This document shows, in pieces, positions 32,560 through 43,452 of a stretch of 64,000 bases of DNA (its first letter is position 1; each line of letters begins with the position of its first letter). Origin of the DNA: Globisporangium splendens (lineage: Eukaryota; Oomycota; Peronosporomycetes; Pythiales; Pythiaceae); assembly GCA_006386115.1 (NCBI GenBank), contig VFIW01000013.1:372001-436000 (forward strand), given 5' to 3'. Both the position numbers and the translations under genes were made by a program. A model generated the notes under the pieces. The model ran no database searches and had not been told where the DNA came from. It saw only the letters and a list, made by a program, of their open reading frames with translations.

Positions 32560-33272
32560 TTAGACCGCAGCGTCTTGCATTTTGGAATTTTCCTGAGGCT
32601 ACCGGTAGAGGCAGATAAGAGCTTGCCATGATCCGTCGTAAACGGAACCGCGGACTCGATGCGCTGCGGTTCCCACTCTTCGATCTGGAAAACGTACGTG
32701 ATCACACGCGTACCGGGTCTCAGTTCGCGCTTCAGTATGGCCGTAATGTCGCGGTGCGGCAGGGAAACAAGGTCACAACGTCGACGTCGTCCATGCGAAG
32801 ATTCATCCAGTCGTCATGCACGATCACGATGTGAGGCTTCAATTGCTCGTCGGCGATTCTGCGCCGAGAGAGCGCAACAAGTGCCGCGTCGATTTCAACG
32901 CCAGTCGCTTGTTTCAAAGAAGGACAGAGTGTCGCTGCACACATCGTGGCGCGGCCATCACCGCTTCCAATATCCAGAAGTGTCTCCCCAGGTCGCAACG
33001 CTGCATTCTCTCGACACCTCCATCTTCACCGGCAGAAATGGAGACCACGCTGGCAGTCCGGCAAATTATCGACAAGCAAAGAGAAGTACACATACTACCA
33101 ATGAGTAATGAGTGTTGTACGCAGCCCTGCCAACAGCTTGCGACCCCAGACGAGCTCATGGTGGAAACGTACGCAGTCCTTTGCGCACGCGGTCGACGTG
33201 CATCTCGCGGCATCTCTTGCCGCGGAAGACCGCTTGGAAGCGCGTGATCGCGTCCACTTCGGCGCTGCCCAT
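32560..33272 (-). pseudogene. FAM173-like class I SAM methyltransferase with two frameshifts
   Basis: Exon 1 (33272-33173) encodes MGSAEVDAITRFQAVFRGKR, including an IQ-like helix, and splices by a GTACGT donor to 33049, giving PWSPFLPVKMEVSRE. This PF-x-P-x-x-x-E-V segment precedes the SAM motif in FAM173/ATPSC-KMT-type lysine methyltransferases. The SAM site follows: LRPGETLLDIGSGDGRATM, then TGVEIDAALVALSRRR and DDVDVVTLF. Two breaks are needed: about 33010, where a GA unit seems missing in a GAGAGA run, and about 32761-32768 (TTTCCC), after which LPHRDITAILKREL and RPGTRVITYVFQIEEWEP continue. The 3' end is unclear because the frame runs on into the next gene; the left border is approximate. 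Family members methylate mitochondrial ATP-synthase c-subunit or ADP/ATP carrier lysines; here the gene is either dead or mis-sequenced. Confidence 0.55.
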
Positions 33273-33570
33273 GGCTTCTCCTCAATATGTCGTCTAGGGA
33301 GCCGCGGATCCGTTGGTGCAATGGATCGCTTGTGTTGTTTGCTGTGCTGGTGGCAAAAGCATCTAGGCGCTGAGGTGCACACATCGATGTGGTTGCAACT
33401 GACTTCAACATGACCATCATTGGCGAAACCAGGTTCAGGTCGATAAACTGACCAATCGCATCGTCTTAATGTCGGTCTCACATCATTTATAGCCAATTGA
33501 TTTTTGAAGCATTTGTTTTCGACCAACAGGGTTCGCAATGGTTGATGGGAGATGAATTGATGGCTGGCCA

Positions 33571-34281
33571 CTAGCCGATGTGCGATCGTTGAGGCGCATT
33601 GAGAAAATGCTTTGATGCGGCGGCCGCGCACGAAGACATCGCGAAACCAGCGCCGCTCCATACTGCGACAGCAAATTTCTGTATTGACAGCTGGAACGTT
33701 CGTCTCAAGATGGATTCCTTGGCGTTTGCATCCAGTATGATATTAATACGTCTTATCTTTCGCAGAAGCTCAGATGCAAAATGTTGTTGGCTCCACGTCA
33801 TTTGCAACAACACCAATACAACTCCGTCGATATTGAATCTCGGGTGAGACCAAATTAGCCGCTTGGCATTTGGAGCTGTTCTTGGCCGAAAGCTGCACTG
33901 TGCTGCTGCAACTGAACCTGAATCAGAGGAACACAGCCGTTGTTCTCGCACCACTCATCACCGCCGCAGGAAGATGGCGGGAGAGACATGGCGTCGTGCG
34001 ACACTCTTTCCAAAGCATGAGCACATTAACCAGAAAATGCTTCAGCTCAAGTGATGACCTGGATTTGGCGCCAATATGACACAGACCTCAAGCGTTGGAT
34101 TGCGTTTCAGCTCGTGCCTCTCTGCGCTTTCACTCGGGACCAACAGCTCGTCGATATGCCGGATTTCGACGCTGGGTCTGCGTGCTGAGCACGGCAGCAA
34201 GGGTGGCGCCACGTTTTTGGGTTCACTGATTGCAGTGTTTTGTCTGTTGACGTCGACGCAGCCATCCCCGATGATGCGCAT
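33571..34281 (-). CDS. Possible two-exon gene of unknown function, 189 aa
   Basis: Exons 34281-34059 and 33917-33571 join in phase 1 over a 141-nt intron (donor GTCATC, acceptor TTCAG), turning ILAPNPG into GSVAAAQCSF without a break and giving a total divisible by three. The product starts MRIIGDGCVDVNRQNTAISE and has a hydrophobic helical C-terminal half (VVLVLLQMTWSQ, SIQKFAVAVWSGAGFAM). I recognise no family. Support is only the splice logic and continuous coding, so this may be a chance or decayed model. Confidence 0.3.
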
Positions 34282-34929
34282 GACGTCACTGCGTTCCAAA
34301 AGTGTACCTATTTCCTGATTCCCCCCTGAAATAGCGACTTTTCTAATCGGCAATTTCTATCGAGTTGCTGAATTAGAGTGAGTTGAGTCACGCATCAGCT
34401 TCAGAGTTCACACGCCGTCATTCCGCATGATTGGTTGAGTCCCACTTGGCGCGGCGTCTGATTGGCTGCGAGTGGCCGGAGCGCACCTTCTCGCGCGCAT
34501 CTGGTCCCCATGAGCATGTCGCAAGAGGCTTGCGTGTCCTCCGTTTAACAACACGGAGGTCGCCACGATGACGCTCCGGCGCCAGACTCCTTGCCTGCTG
34601 TGCTGAGCACCGCAGCCATGGTCCGTTGGTCGAGCCATCCATTTGCGATCCTGCCGACAAGAAGACACAGCTGCAGAAAGCGTATCCAACTTTCTGTTCA
34701 GGAGCTCTCTCTTCGGTGCCAACCTGGGTATCTTTTTCGTCGTCTTCGTTCTGATCCGGTCCTGAGCTGATCGTTCGATCACGTTCCTGAGCCAAAGTGC
34801 TTCGAGCCAAAACGACGGAGAAGAATGTACGTTTCGCTCCTCATTTCACTCTCCCACGCATCGTGAACAAAGAGCCGCTCGGTCTCTCTACTTACGCGCA
34901 CATACTTACTCGTTCATTTACGTATTATC
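34282..34929. other. Intergenic region upstream of the carrier-like gene
   Basis: No credible gene; one long minus-strand frame lacks motifs. A pyrimidine-rich CTCATTTCACTCTCCC at about 34840-34857, 75 bp before the start codon, resembles an oomycete initiator. Confidence 0.4.
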
Positions 34930-35772
34930 ATGATCCCGACGCTCGTGACACCCGCAGTGCCTGGAGCCGCGCTGCAGCAGATGGAAGACGTGCTCACCCA
35001 GCAGCAGGACCATCATGTCTCGTTCATGCAGCTGACCAAACACTTTGGCGTCGACATCGTGTCGGCGATCACCGCGTCCTTTGGCGTCTCGCCGTTCATC
35101 ACCATCGTCGACCGCGCGATCGCGGAAAACGCGAGCGGCCGACGCACGCTCTCGAACGGCATCAAGGAGCTCTCCAAGTCGTTCATGGAGAGGCCACTCC
35201 AGTTCTGCAAGACCAAGGAGTTCATGTGGATCTTTGGTCTCTACTCGGCGACATACGTGACCGCCAACACGGTCGACTCGTACTACGAGTGGAAAGAGAC
35301 GAATGGCCAGATGCCCAAGCTGCTCGCGACGACCGCCGTCAACATGACGTGCGTCATTGCCAAGGACCGCGCGTTCGCCCAAATGTTCGGCGTCATCAAG
35401 CAGCATTCGTTCCCAATGACCTCCGTCGGACTCTTTGCCATTCGCGACTCGCTCACCGTCATCTCGTGCTTCCATGCGCCTAAGATCATCATGGAGCACC
35501 TCCGCGAACAGGGTATGAACGAGAAGGTCTCGACTGCCGTCGCGCAAATCGGCGCGCCTGTCGCCGTGCAATTCGCGTCCACGCCATTGCACTTGCTTGG
35601 TCTCGATCTGTACAACCACCCAGTCGCAGACCGTGCTGCGCGGCTGCAGTTTATCCAGCGCGAGTACTTCCGATCGTCGTTGGCGCGAGTCGCGCGCATT
35701 GGACCAGCGTTCGGCATTGGCGGCATCGGCAACACGTCGTGCCGATCCAAGTTGCGTGAAATGGTCCAGTAA
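34930..35772 (+). CDS. Mitochondrial-carrier-like membrane protein, 280 aa
   Basis: Single exon. The peptide shows FGVSPFITIVDRAIAEN, a three-part layout with PLQFCKTKEFMWIFGLYSATYVTANTVDS and PAFGIGGIGNTSCRSKLREM at the end, and about 280 residues, as in SLC25-like proteins conserved in fungi and protists. The classical carrier signature PX[DE]XX[KR] is not clearly present three times, so it is a divergent member at best. Likely mitochondrial inner or outer membrane; the transported molecule is unknown. Confidence 0.5.
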   Translation: MIPTLVTPAVPGAALQQMEDVLTQQQDHHVSFMQLTKHFGVDIVSAITASFGVSPFITIVDRAIAENASGRRTLSNGIKELSKSFMERPLQFCKTKEFMWIFGLYSATYVTANTVDSYYEWKETNGQMPKLLATTAVNMTCVIAKDRAFAQMFGVIKQHSFPMTSVGLFAIRDSLTVISCFHAPKIIMEHLREQGMNEKVSTAVAQIGAPVAVQFASTPLHLLGLDLYNHPVADRAARLQFIQREYFRSSLARVARIGPAFGIGGIGNTSCRSKLREMVQ

Positions 35773-36027
35773 ATAAGCCCAACGGTCCACGGACAAAGCC
35801 ATCTTTTTCTGCTCGCACATATGTATGAATAACTTGTAGCGCTCTTTAATATCGCCACATCAAGCATGAACAATAAACAAGCACTTCACCCCCTGGAGTT
35901 CTCTTTTTTGCAAGCAAAACTCGTTTCAGCACGTGCGCTTTCCTCTATTTGTGTGCTTCGACATCCCGTTATTATATAAACAATCAAAAACAACAGCCAC
36001 CCAGACGTTTCTGTACCTATCGCGCTC

Positions 36028-37189
36028 TCATTCTTCTTCATCCGAGTCACCGTCGTCGTCGTAGTCTTCGTCATCGCCATCGTCAATCACTGGCATCTCG
36101 CTAAACTCCTTGTATTCACCTCCAAGCGTCTGCATCAACTCCTGCCAGAGATCCTTGGTGGGGTTCACAGCAAGCGACACGGGTGCCTTCACCGCCACCC
36201 ACGTCCCGCGCTTCAGCTCGTTCTCGAGCTGACCTGCTGTCCATGTCGAGATGCCACTGAGGAACATGATGTCCGATTGCTTCGCCAGGTTTGCATCGAC
36301 TGCCTTGGCCGCTGATTCTAAGTCCACACCCACGAAAAGCGTCGCGTCCTCTGGATCATGAAAGTTCGTGGAGACAATCCGCTGACCTCCAAGTTCCGCG
36401 CGCGAGTGTAGCACCTCGGCGTACTCGGTTCGCACCGGTCCACCTGTGCGCACTTTGCTCGATCCAAACGCGCGCATGATCGACGGGTGCACCTTGAATG
36501 CCTTAATCAACGGGTTGGTCGTCGGCTGGTTCACAATAAATCCTTTCGCGCCGCCGTGCGAGTGTTCAGTCAGCACAATCACCGATCGGCTGAAGATGCC
36601 GCTCAACAGCGGATGCGACAGCAGGAAGATCCCCGACGCAAGACCCCTTCATGCACAGCAAGCAGCATACGAATATTAGAAACAACAGACAGCTGACAGT
36701 GCGGAAATGCTCCTACTTGAGCTGAACCACCAGAATTTGCACTTACTCTGCAAGTTGCACATCCGAAATCAAAGGACTCGACTCCTGCTGTGCAGAAACA
36801 ACACCCTTGACGCTCTTCTTCGCCACAGCGGCGCCTCCAATGACACCGAGTTCCTGAGCCTCAGCCAATTTATCGTTCAGCGCCTTGAGCGCGACGAACG
36901 CCGTGTCCACATGCACGCGGTCTGCGGCGCTCGGCGCCATGCGGTATTTCTCGCGCACGAGCGTCGCCAGCGACTTCTTCCCTGCCGATGGCACGTAGAA
37001 CGACCTGTTCTCAAGATACTCGAGCACGCAGCGGTTGAAGTTCTCGATGTGCGGCAGCCGCGTGTTGGTGTCGTGGATAACTGGTCGCTGCAGCAAGTTG
37101 GACGACAGCAGCGCACGCAGCGACGCGTGCTTGTCGAACTGCTTCGCCGCGTGCACGAGGTCGCGGTACAGGATCTTCGAGAGGCTCAT
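36028..37189 (-). CDS. AlgH/DUF179 (UPF0301) protein with N-terminal LYR-like segment, two exons, 353 aa
   Basis: Exon 1 (37189-36747) and exon 2 (36646-36028) join in phase 2 over a 100-nt GTAAGT intron, turning VQLAE into GLASGIFLLSHPLLSGIF. That sequence is the conserved start of the AlgH/DUF179 fold, which continues with SRSVIVLTEHSHGGAKGFIVN, VRTGGPV and LFLSGISTWTAGQLENEL. The first 145 residues begin MSLSKILYRDLVHAAKQFD, resembling the Leu-Tyr-Arg start of LYR adaptor proteins of mitochondrial complexes, followed by PHIENFNRCVLEYLENR. The C-terminus is strongly acidic (DDEDYDDDGDSDEEE). DUF179 proteins are often plastid or bacterial and of unknown biochemistry; an LYR-like front half would point to mitochondria. 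Earlier translation from the second exon alone would miss the true N-terminus. Confidence 0.75.
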
Positions 37190-38837
37190 CGTGCGTAGGT
37201 GCCTCTGTATACTGGGGGCGAGGGAGGCGCCTTCTCTTCGCTACGCGCGCGCACAGAGAGACGCACGCTCGTGTGCTGCCAATTTCGCCGCGCTTTGGTC
37301 AGCGGATGGAGTCTGCGGTCACGACAGCCAAGGTGAGTGTTGGTAAACGTGGTCCACACATTCTACAATGAACGTATAGATGTTGCGTATACAGTACTAC
37401 AAAGCTGTTTTAAGCATATTGGTGGGGAATGTGGTTGCGACACGAACGGAAAAGTTTCGGATTTCGACTTGGTTTGCTTTTTTTTTCTTGTTGTCTCTCG
37501 TCGACACGCTGGCAGACTTGTCCATTTCGTGCAGGTTCTAAAGTGCATTGTGGGGCTTTCCCTACCATGGGTGAAAATCATCTCTTGCACTGGTTGAGAT
37601 AGGCGGAACCAAACTGATACAGGATCCTTGTGATTCGGAGAGAAGCCTGCACTTCGACATCGATGACTGTGCGCATTTGCACTTTGATGGTCGCATGCCT
37701 TTTTTAATGTGCGAAGTGAACTCTGGTGAGTATTTAATAAAACGCTCACTTCGGCAAATTTAAACGGCTCGTGTTATCTCACCGCTCGCTTAGTATTCAA
37801 CTCTCTTAACCTTTGTTCGTGGACATGCAGGGTGCACTTCAGGAACTACTGCTTCGGTTGGGATCAAAGCAACGTGTTTGCGCACTCACACAGCGTCTGA
37901 CACATGAGTGACAGTAGTTGCTGGCTGTCAATGGGCATCCCGCATCTGGACAGTCGCTGCTGCCGACAACCTGGACGTGCTCCGTTGTCTGAACTACGAA
38001 CAAGGAGTGTTTTGATTAATTGAGGGACCTGAAGACGATCTGCCTGCGATGATGGTCATCTACTAAGATATGCAGCCAGCTCCACCCAACGGAGCCAAGC
38101 TCTCACCTGGTTGAAGTTCATCGATCTGACCGTTGATTCTCCCCCATACCGTAAAAAATGCACTTATGATCCTCATTGTGGCTTCAAGGACACCGTAAAC
38201 AGTGAACTTATAATCCCCATTGTGGCTTCACAGCGAACAAAGTCGCCAATCAAAACCAACAAGATAATAAAACCTCGTTGGTGTTCAGTATTCTGCACCT
38301 CACATGTTTCAATGTCACTGTTTTTCACTGTGTCTAACGAAGCGAAAACGCAAGGTTTTTTTTTCATGTTTCTATGGTTCTGGACATGGAGAACGGCTCG
38401 TCTCCTCTCATTTGGACCCGTTTATGCACATCTTTCTGTAGTTTCAGCCAATCGTATCGCAGGAGAGACATGATATTTTTGAGGTTTTGGAAGAGCGAGA
38501 GGAAAAAAGAATTGTCTTTGCACAGTCTCTGGGTCGGAAACTGTCCTTCGCGAAATTGATATCGCACACAAACGCTGCATATCACTTAGTACAGGAAGTA
38601 AATGACCAAAATGCATACAAATATGAAGTCTGATACTGCCAAGCAGGACAAGTATGATATTGGACAGGATTGCGGATTACACACATAGTGTTCGCTGACT
38701 ACCTGCTGATTGCGCTAATCTTGCCTCTCTCTGCGTTCCTGTTCTCTTCGTGAGCCTCTCACTCGAGCGCACATTGCTCCAATTGCGAGGTTGACACCAC
38801 GCACCTGAGTGTCTTGGTGGAATTAACCGAGTTGGAA
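37190..38837. other. Long intergenic region with possible gene relics
   Basis: About 1.65 kb without an intact gene. From about 37600 to 37730 a plus-strand frame reads like an exon, ending LHFDGRMPFLMCEVNSG at a GTGAGT donor; the D...E-x-N pattern recalls PD-(D/E)xK-type domains, very tentatively. At 38163-38235 a degenerate 46-bp unit containing CATTGTGGCTTCA occurs twice. Nothing else could be supported. Confidence 0.4.
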
Positions 38838-39824
38838 ATGACGACGATGATCGCGCGGCAGGGCCGTCAGAGCGGCTTCACGACCAGCAGCGTCGACGTG
38901 GTGCGCACGGCGGAGGACGTGAGCCACGCGCGCATAACGTCCAAGGACCACATCGCGCTCCAGTTCTACTGGCAGGGCTACGACGCGTACGTGCACTGCA
39001 AGCACTCGGAGAGCGTGGCGCCGTGCTTTTTCAACACAAACTGCGTCGGACAGGCCAGCGACAACGAGTTTATCCACATTGTGCCCGTGGAGGAGACCCG
39101 CGAGCGCTCGATCCTCGATGAGATGCGCGTGCAGCTGGTGTCCGTGAGCACGGGCAAGTACCTGCGCGCGACGCGCGTGTCCAAGTTTCTCAAGTGGTCA
39201 TCGTCGCGGGACGAGCAGACGGTGTTCCAGATCCAGATCATGGACCGCAAGCCTCTCACACAGGGCTCCAAGTTCACGTTTGCGAGCACGTTTTGGCCCG
39301 GGTTCTACGTCGGCTTCACACAGACACTCCCACTAGGCGGCAACAACCGCGAGTTGGCCAAGGCCATTGGGTTCCTGACGCTAGAAAAGAAGAAGCACCA
39401 GCCTCCGCTACTGTTCCCGATCCGCTTCCGTGCGGTGATTCGTGAATTTCGCAATTTGCGTCCGGCCTCGTCTCCCTCACAGCACGCCGATGTGCCGACG
39501 CCGTTCGTGACGGCGAATGACATGGTGTTTATCGATGGGGAGCACGAAGAGCGCGTCGCCAACGTGCCACTCGCGACGGTCGTGCCGGCGCATCCAGGAG
39601 TCGTCATCCGGGAAAACGGCAGCTTTGTGGGACCTGAGCAGGACGATAGCATGAGCGATGCGTGTCCGTACTGCAATGTGTTGTTCCGCCAGCGCGCTGG
39701 GCTGATGGCACATATTCGAGATTATCATGGTGACTGGCTGCATCGTCCGTCGGTGGAAGGAACCTTTTGCGTGAACTGCGGCCAGCGACGGACAAACGGA
39801 GTCTGCACTCGCTGTCCGCCATAA
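38838..39824 (+). CDS. C2H2 and zinc-ribbon protein with a trefoil-like N-terminus, 328 aa
   Basis: Start at 38838 (MTTMIARQGRQSG) is the first ATG in the frame. The N-terminal ~190 residues have repeated beta-strand units such as VQLVSVSTGKYLRATRVSKF and TVFQIQIMDR, suggesting a fascin/ricin-type beta-trefoil (inference). Near residue 280 is a C2H2 finger, C-x2-C-x12-H-x4-H (CPYCNVLF ... HIRDYH), and the last 20 residues hold a C-x2-C-x8-C-x2-C ribbon (CVNCGQRR ... CTRC). No introns. I do not recognise a named family. Binding of nucleic acid or protein is possible. Confidence 0.6.
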   Translation: MTTMIARQGRQSGFTTSSVDVVRTAEDVSHARITSKDHIALQFYWQGYDAYVHCKHSESVAPCFFNTNCVGQASDNEFIHIVPVEETRERSILDEMRVQLVSVSTGKYLRATRVSKFLKWSSSRDEQTVFQIQIMDRKPLTQGSKFTFASTFWPGFYVGFTQTLPLGGNNRELAKAIGFLTLEKKKHQPPLLFPIRFRAVIREFRNLRPASSPSQHADVPTPFVTANDMVFIDGEHEERVANVPLATVVPAHPGVVIRENGSFVGPEQDDSMSDACPYCNVLFRQRAGLMAHIRDYHGDWLHRPSVEGTFCVNCGQRRTNGVCTRCPP

Positions 39825-40509
39825 TCATGACGGAGTTTCCCAGACCCAGGATCATGGAGAAATTGAGAATGAAGAAGTCGAGCTGGTGGCTGTCACGAAG
39901 GAAGCGGATGGACACGCAGCTTGTATATTTAATCAGTAATTAATGCACATATCCATTTTTGTTTGCTCTGAGCAATGGGATTGAATGTTTGGATCGCGTT
40001 GCGCTGCCTTGGACTTGTCGATCAATCTTCCATCTCGAGACGATCAACATCTCGAGTTCTGTCTGGGTCATTTGCCCATTTTGCAACCCTGCATTCCTTG
40101 CTGATATTATTAAATGCCACAGGCATCCTTTGATTACGGAATCGATTGATGAATTGTCCTCGGTGCACACACACCAAGAATCAGTCAGCCCACTTCAAAA
40201 GCATCAAATATAAGAGTATACTTGCTGTTGTGCTCCAATCAAATTGCATAATTTGTTCTACAATATTCTATTCTACAGGAGCATTGATTTTGATAAACTA
40301 TCACTATACGTTTACGCATTTGCATCATTTTAAGGATACTACACATTCAGAAAGGTTTTGTGGCGGGGGTACTATTTCATCCAATCACGGTACGCTCTGT
40401 CTTGGCGTCATTTCCATCCAACAAGTCGCAGAGACAAGAAGCGTATTGTTGACCTGGTGCATTGGGCCATTGCGGAATTGGCGCAGAGACCTCCAGACGT
40501 GAAGACAGA
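39825..40509. other. Intergenic region, nothing recognised
   Basis: AT-rich, no open frame with motif support. It should contain the COX17 promoter. Confidence 0.5.
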
Positions 40510-40710
40510 ATGGCCGGCAAGGAAGGCGAGGTGAAGACGGCGGACGCGGGTCCCGTGCTCGGCAAGTCGGGCAAGAAGATCTGCTGCTCGTGTCCCGAGA
40601 CCAAGAAGGAGCGCGACCTCTGCGTCGTCACCAACGGCGAGGAGCTCTGCAAGGACATCATCGAGAAGCACAAGGCGTGTCTGCGCAGCGAAGGCTTCAC
40701 GGTCAAGTAA
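40510..40710 (+). CDS. COX17: COX17 cytochrome c oxidase copper chaperone, 66 aa
   Basis: Complete small protein. Cys25-Cys26-x-Cys28 binds Cu(I) for delivery to Sco1 and Cox11, and twin C-x9-C pairs (C28/C38 and C47/C57) form the coiled-coil-helix fold of the mitochondrial intermembrane space. Conserved text KKICCSCPETKKERD and KHKACLRSEGF. The start ATG has a purine at -3. Too short and lacking a presequence, as expected for Mia40-dependent import. Confidence 0.95.
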   Translation: MAGKEGEVKTADAGPVLGKSGKKICCSCPETKKERDLCVVTNGEELCKDIIEKHKACLRSEGFTVK

Positions 40711-40936
40711 ACGCAGAAATGAACAGCTGCGACAGCGCAGGAGGATCGCTTGACGGAGCGCTGCAAGTAGATATTTTTGATAAGTTTATGAACGTAGTAG
40801 TGGGAATAACTTGCTACCAACAGAGATCCTGTTTTCATCAAGTGGCGGTTAGCGTTGTGCGCATAAGCTCATTTGGCGTTGGATATCTATTTACTGCGCA
40901 GTGGACTGTAGGACCGCTCTCTTGTGTTGTTTCGCA

Positions 40937-43043
40937 TCACAAGTCATCGTCTGGCGGAACGGCGCCTTCGACAATGCGAAGCACCATGCGGCTGCGATGG
41001 AACTCCATGTCCTTCTGGGAGAACGACAACGACTATTCACAATTTAGAAGACGCATCCGTCAGTTTTACAGATGCCCATCAAAACAAGGACGTCATAAAA
41101 CCGCGTGCATACCTTGTTCTGGGAGAGGAAGTCGGCAAACATGCACGAAAACACACCGCAGTCCGAGCCATTCTGCTGCTGCGGCGTATTGTCCAAGTCC
41201 GTCGGTACCAGCTCCCAGCCTTCGTCGCTGAACTTTTGGCTCTTCTTATGTTCCATCTCATCGTGTAAATACCTGCAAAAGAAGGCCGACAGGATCAGTC
41301 ACTCATTGTGCAACTTTAGCAAGTGTCTCCGCGTATTTCTTGTCTACGAGCTTACCTCAACAGCACTTTCAAGCAAGTGGATCCGCTTCCATTCATGGAA
41401 TCGTAGTATTGGATGCGCTTCTCACTCATGAAGATCACGGCCATGCACCAATGCGTCTGCACAATGATCACAACAACTTTTAGTATAGAAAAACACGATT
41501 AGATACACGCAAGCTTCAAGCACTTACATTCGATATGTTGACTGGCACAAAGATCTTATCCATGGCAAACAGGTCAATCTACACAACACGATAGGCATTG
41601 AAGCATTAGAATCAAGAGAAAGCGACAATGCAAAACGACTATGAGGTGATAGTCTTTCGTACCTTTCGCGTCCAGCGGCGAACATTCACAAAGTTGTAGC
41701 CGCCTTCCGAAACTTTTGTGTAGAAGAACGAGTTGAAGAAATGGCTGCGCTTCTCTAATGTGCCATCCTTCACCAGGCGCTCGTCACGTTCCATAAGCAG
41801 CTGCATGTAAAAGTTAATCACCTACAATACGCACATCACGGACAGGATTGCAAAGCGCGAGCTTTAGCCACATGATACCAGCAAATAAAGTAGCAGCACC
41901 GCTTTACCTCGTCGTTCAGCCACTGGAGCGGATGCAGACATTGCAAGTGGCGGCGTGTGATGTCAACGTTGAACTTCTGGATGAGCACACGGTCCGCGGG
42001 TCCATTCTGGAGTGCATCGTGGACGATCTCGAGCTGCTCGGGTGGCAGTTCCTTCTTCTTCGCGGCTCTTTCGGCAGCTTCGAAAGTCTCAATCGCCGCT
42101 TCCAGCAAGAGTTCATGGCAGACTTCGTTTATCAGCACCTATTTGAAATAGTTGCCGTCACATGAAAATAGCAAAAGTCACACGAGCGAACTCAACCTGA
42201 CAGTAAGCAACAAGAATGGCGCGCACATTCGCTTCGCGTTGGGAGATGTTCTTGTAGAAAAAGTCGTCATCTGCGGCGCCAAGCCGCTGCTCTCGCAATT
42301 GCACTGCAATCACAAAAACAAAGCACAAATAAAGTTTGCACTGAGTCCATCCATGCCGTAGGGCACCAAGAAACAAGCAGCCGTGAAGTAAAGCCGCGGT
42401 CACCTTCAAGCTCCTCGATCTCGTCCTTGTGCTTCTGTTTGTACTGTTCTTTATGCCCGTACGGCTCCGTCTTGCGCTCCTGCGAATGCCCACACAGGTA
42501 CACGCATACACACACGTGTTAGTTACCACCGAACCTCTATCTCTCGCTCAAGAAACCCAGGTTCTTGCGCGACTTTCGTACATCTCGTTTGAACGACTTG
42601 CTGAAGCGCTCGAGAGACGCGCGGACGCCCGCGTTGTCGCCCTTGGCGCGTCTCTCGGCTTTCTGCGCAAGCGTCTTCGACAGTCGCTGCTGGAGCGCGT
42701 TGTTCTTTTTCCGCAGCGCTTCCAGCGGATCTTCCGGGGTCCAGTCGACCGCAGTCTTCTTCTGCTGGTTGCCATCATGGTACAGTGGCAAATCACCGTA
42801 CTCTTCGCTGTCGAGCTGCTGCAGTTTGCGCAGGAAGCTCTCGCGACCGTTGTCTCGAGCGCTCTCCCGGTACGGATGGAAGTGCGTGCGGCCGTCGTTG
42901 CGGTTGATCGTTGGTTTCACCATCGACACCGGGTACTCCCGCGCCACGTTCTGGCTGTGGATCGTGGCGTCCTGGATCCGCTGCGCATAGCGGAACGCAT
43001 CGAACTGCGTCTCGATCTCCTGCGTGTACCATACAAATGCCAT
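40937..43043 (-). CDS. Ulp1/SENP-type SUMO protease, about nine exons
   Basis: Minus-strand exons 42479-42404, 42303-42197, 42138-41908, 41821-41663, 41578-41528, 41456-41356, 41272-41113 and 41032-40937 join in frame. They encode the C48 peptidase core: LQCLHPLQWLNDEVINFYMQLL, FFNSFFYTKV, NFVNVRRWTRKIDLFAMDKIF in short order, catalytic His in THWCMAVIFM, Asp in YYDSMNG, and Gln-x-x-x-Asp-Cys in QQNGSDCGVFSC. An upstream exon (43043-42537) gives a charged coiled coil (ALRKKNNALQQRLSKTL, KSFKRDVRKSRKNLGF). Its junction to 42479 is unresolved because TAG at 42537-42539 precedes any usable donor; a noncanonical donor or one wrong base is possible. The protease processes SUMO precursors or deconjugates SUMO, often at the nuclear pore. 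Catalytic part is secure; the N-terminus is not. Confidence 0.85.
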
Positions 43044-43452
43044 GAATATATAGATGCATAACTATATACGACCACATAGGGCACATCTCCGCGCACACGT
43101 AGACACATGCGTCCATGCTCCTGGGCCACTTGAGCGAGAGAAATAGAGCGACAAATCTATCCACGTACCATTGGAACCTGCCGCGTCCAGCCTGCGTGCT
43201 TTCTATCGGGAGTTGTTGGGGAAATGTGGCAAATGGAAACCTACCGGAAAGGACACAATAATAAGTAGAAACCCGATTCAGTAACTAGTGTCACTACCGC
43301 GCATAATGTCACTGCAGAACGCGGTGTTGCCGAAAATGGATCCGGAAACCTTGGGGATTGGAAACGACAGCCTTGTTCATAAATGAGATAACTACTTAGG
43401 GTGACATGCAGAATAATTAATAATCACACTCAATGCGCTTGCTCGTTCGCTC
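43044..43452. other. Intergenic region, nothing recognised
   Basis: Between two minus-strand genes. Any extra 5' exon of the SUMO protease would lie here; none could be identified. Confidence 0.45.

Noticed and set aside
34418..34810. Minus-strand open frame of 130 codons
   Set aside because: No motifs, biased composition, overlaps the promoter of the carrier-like gene on the other strand.
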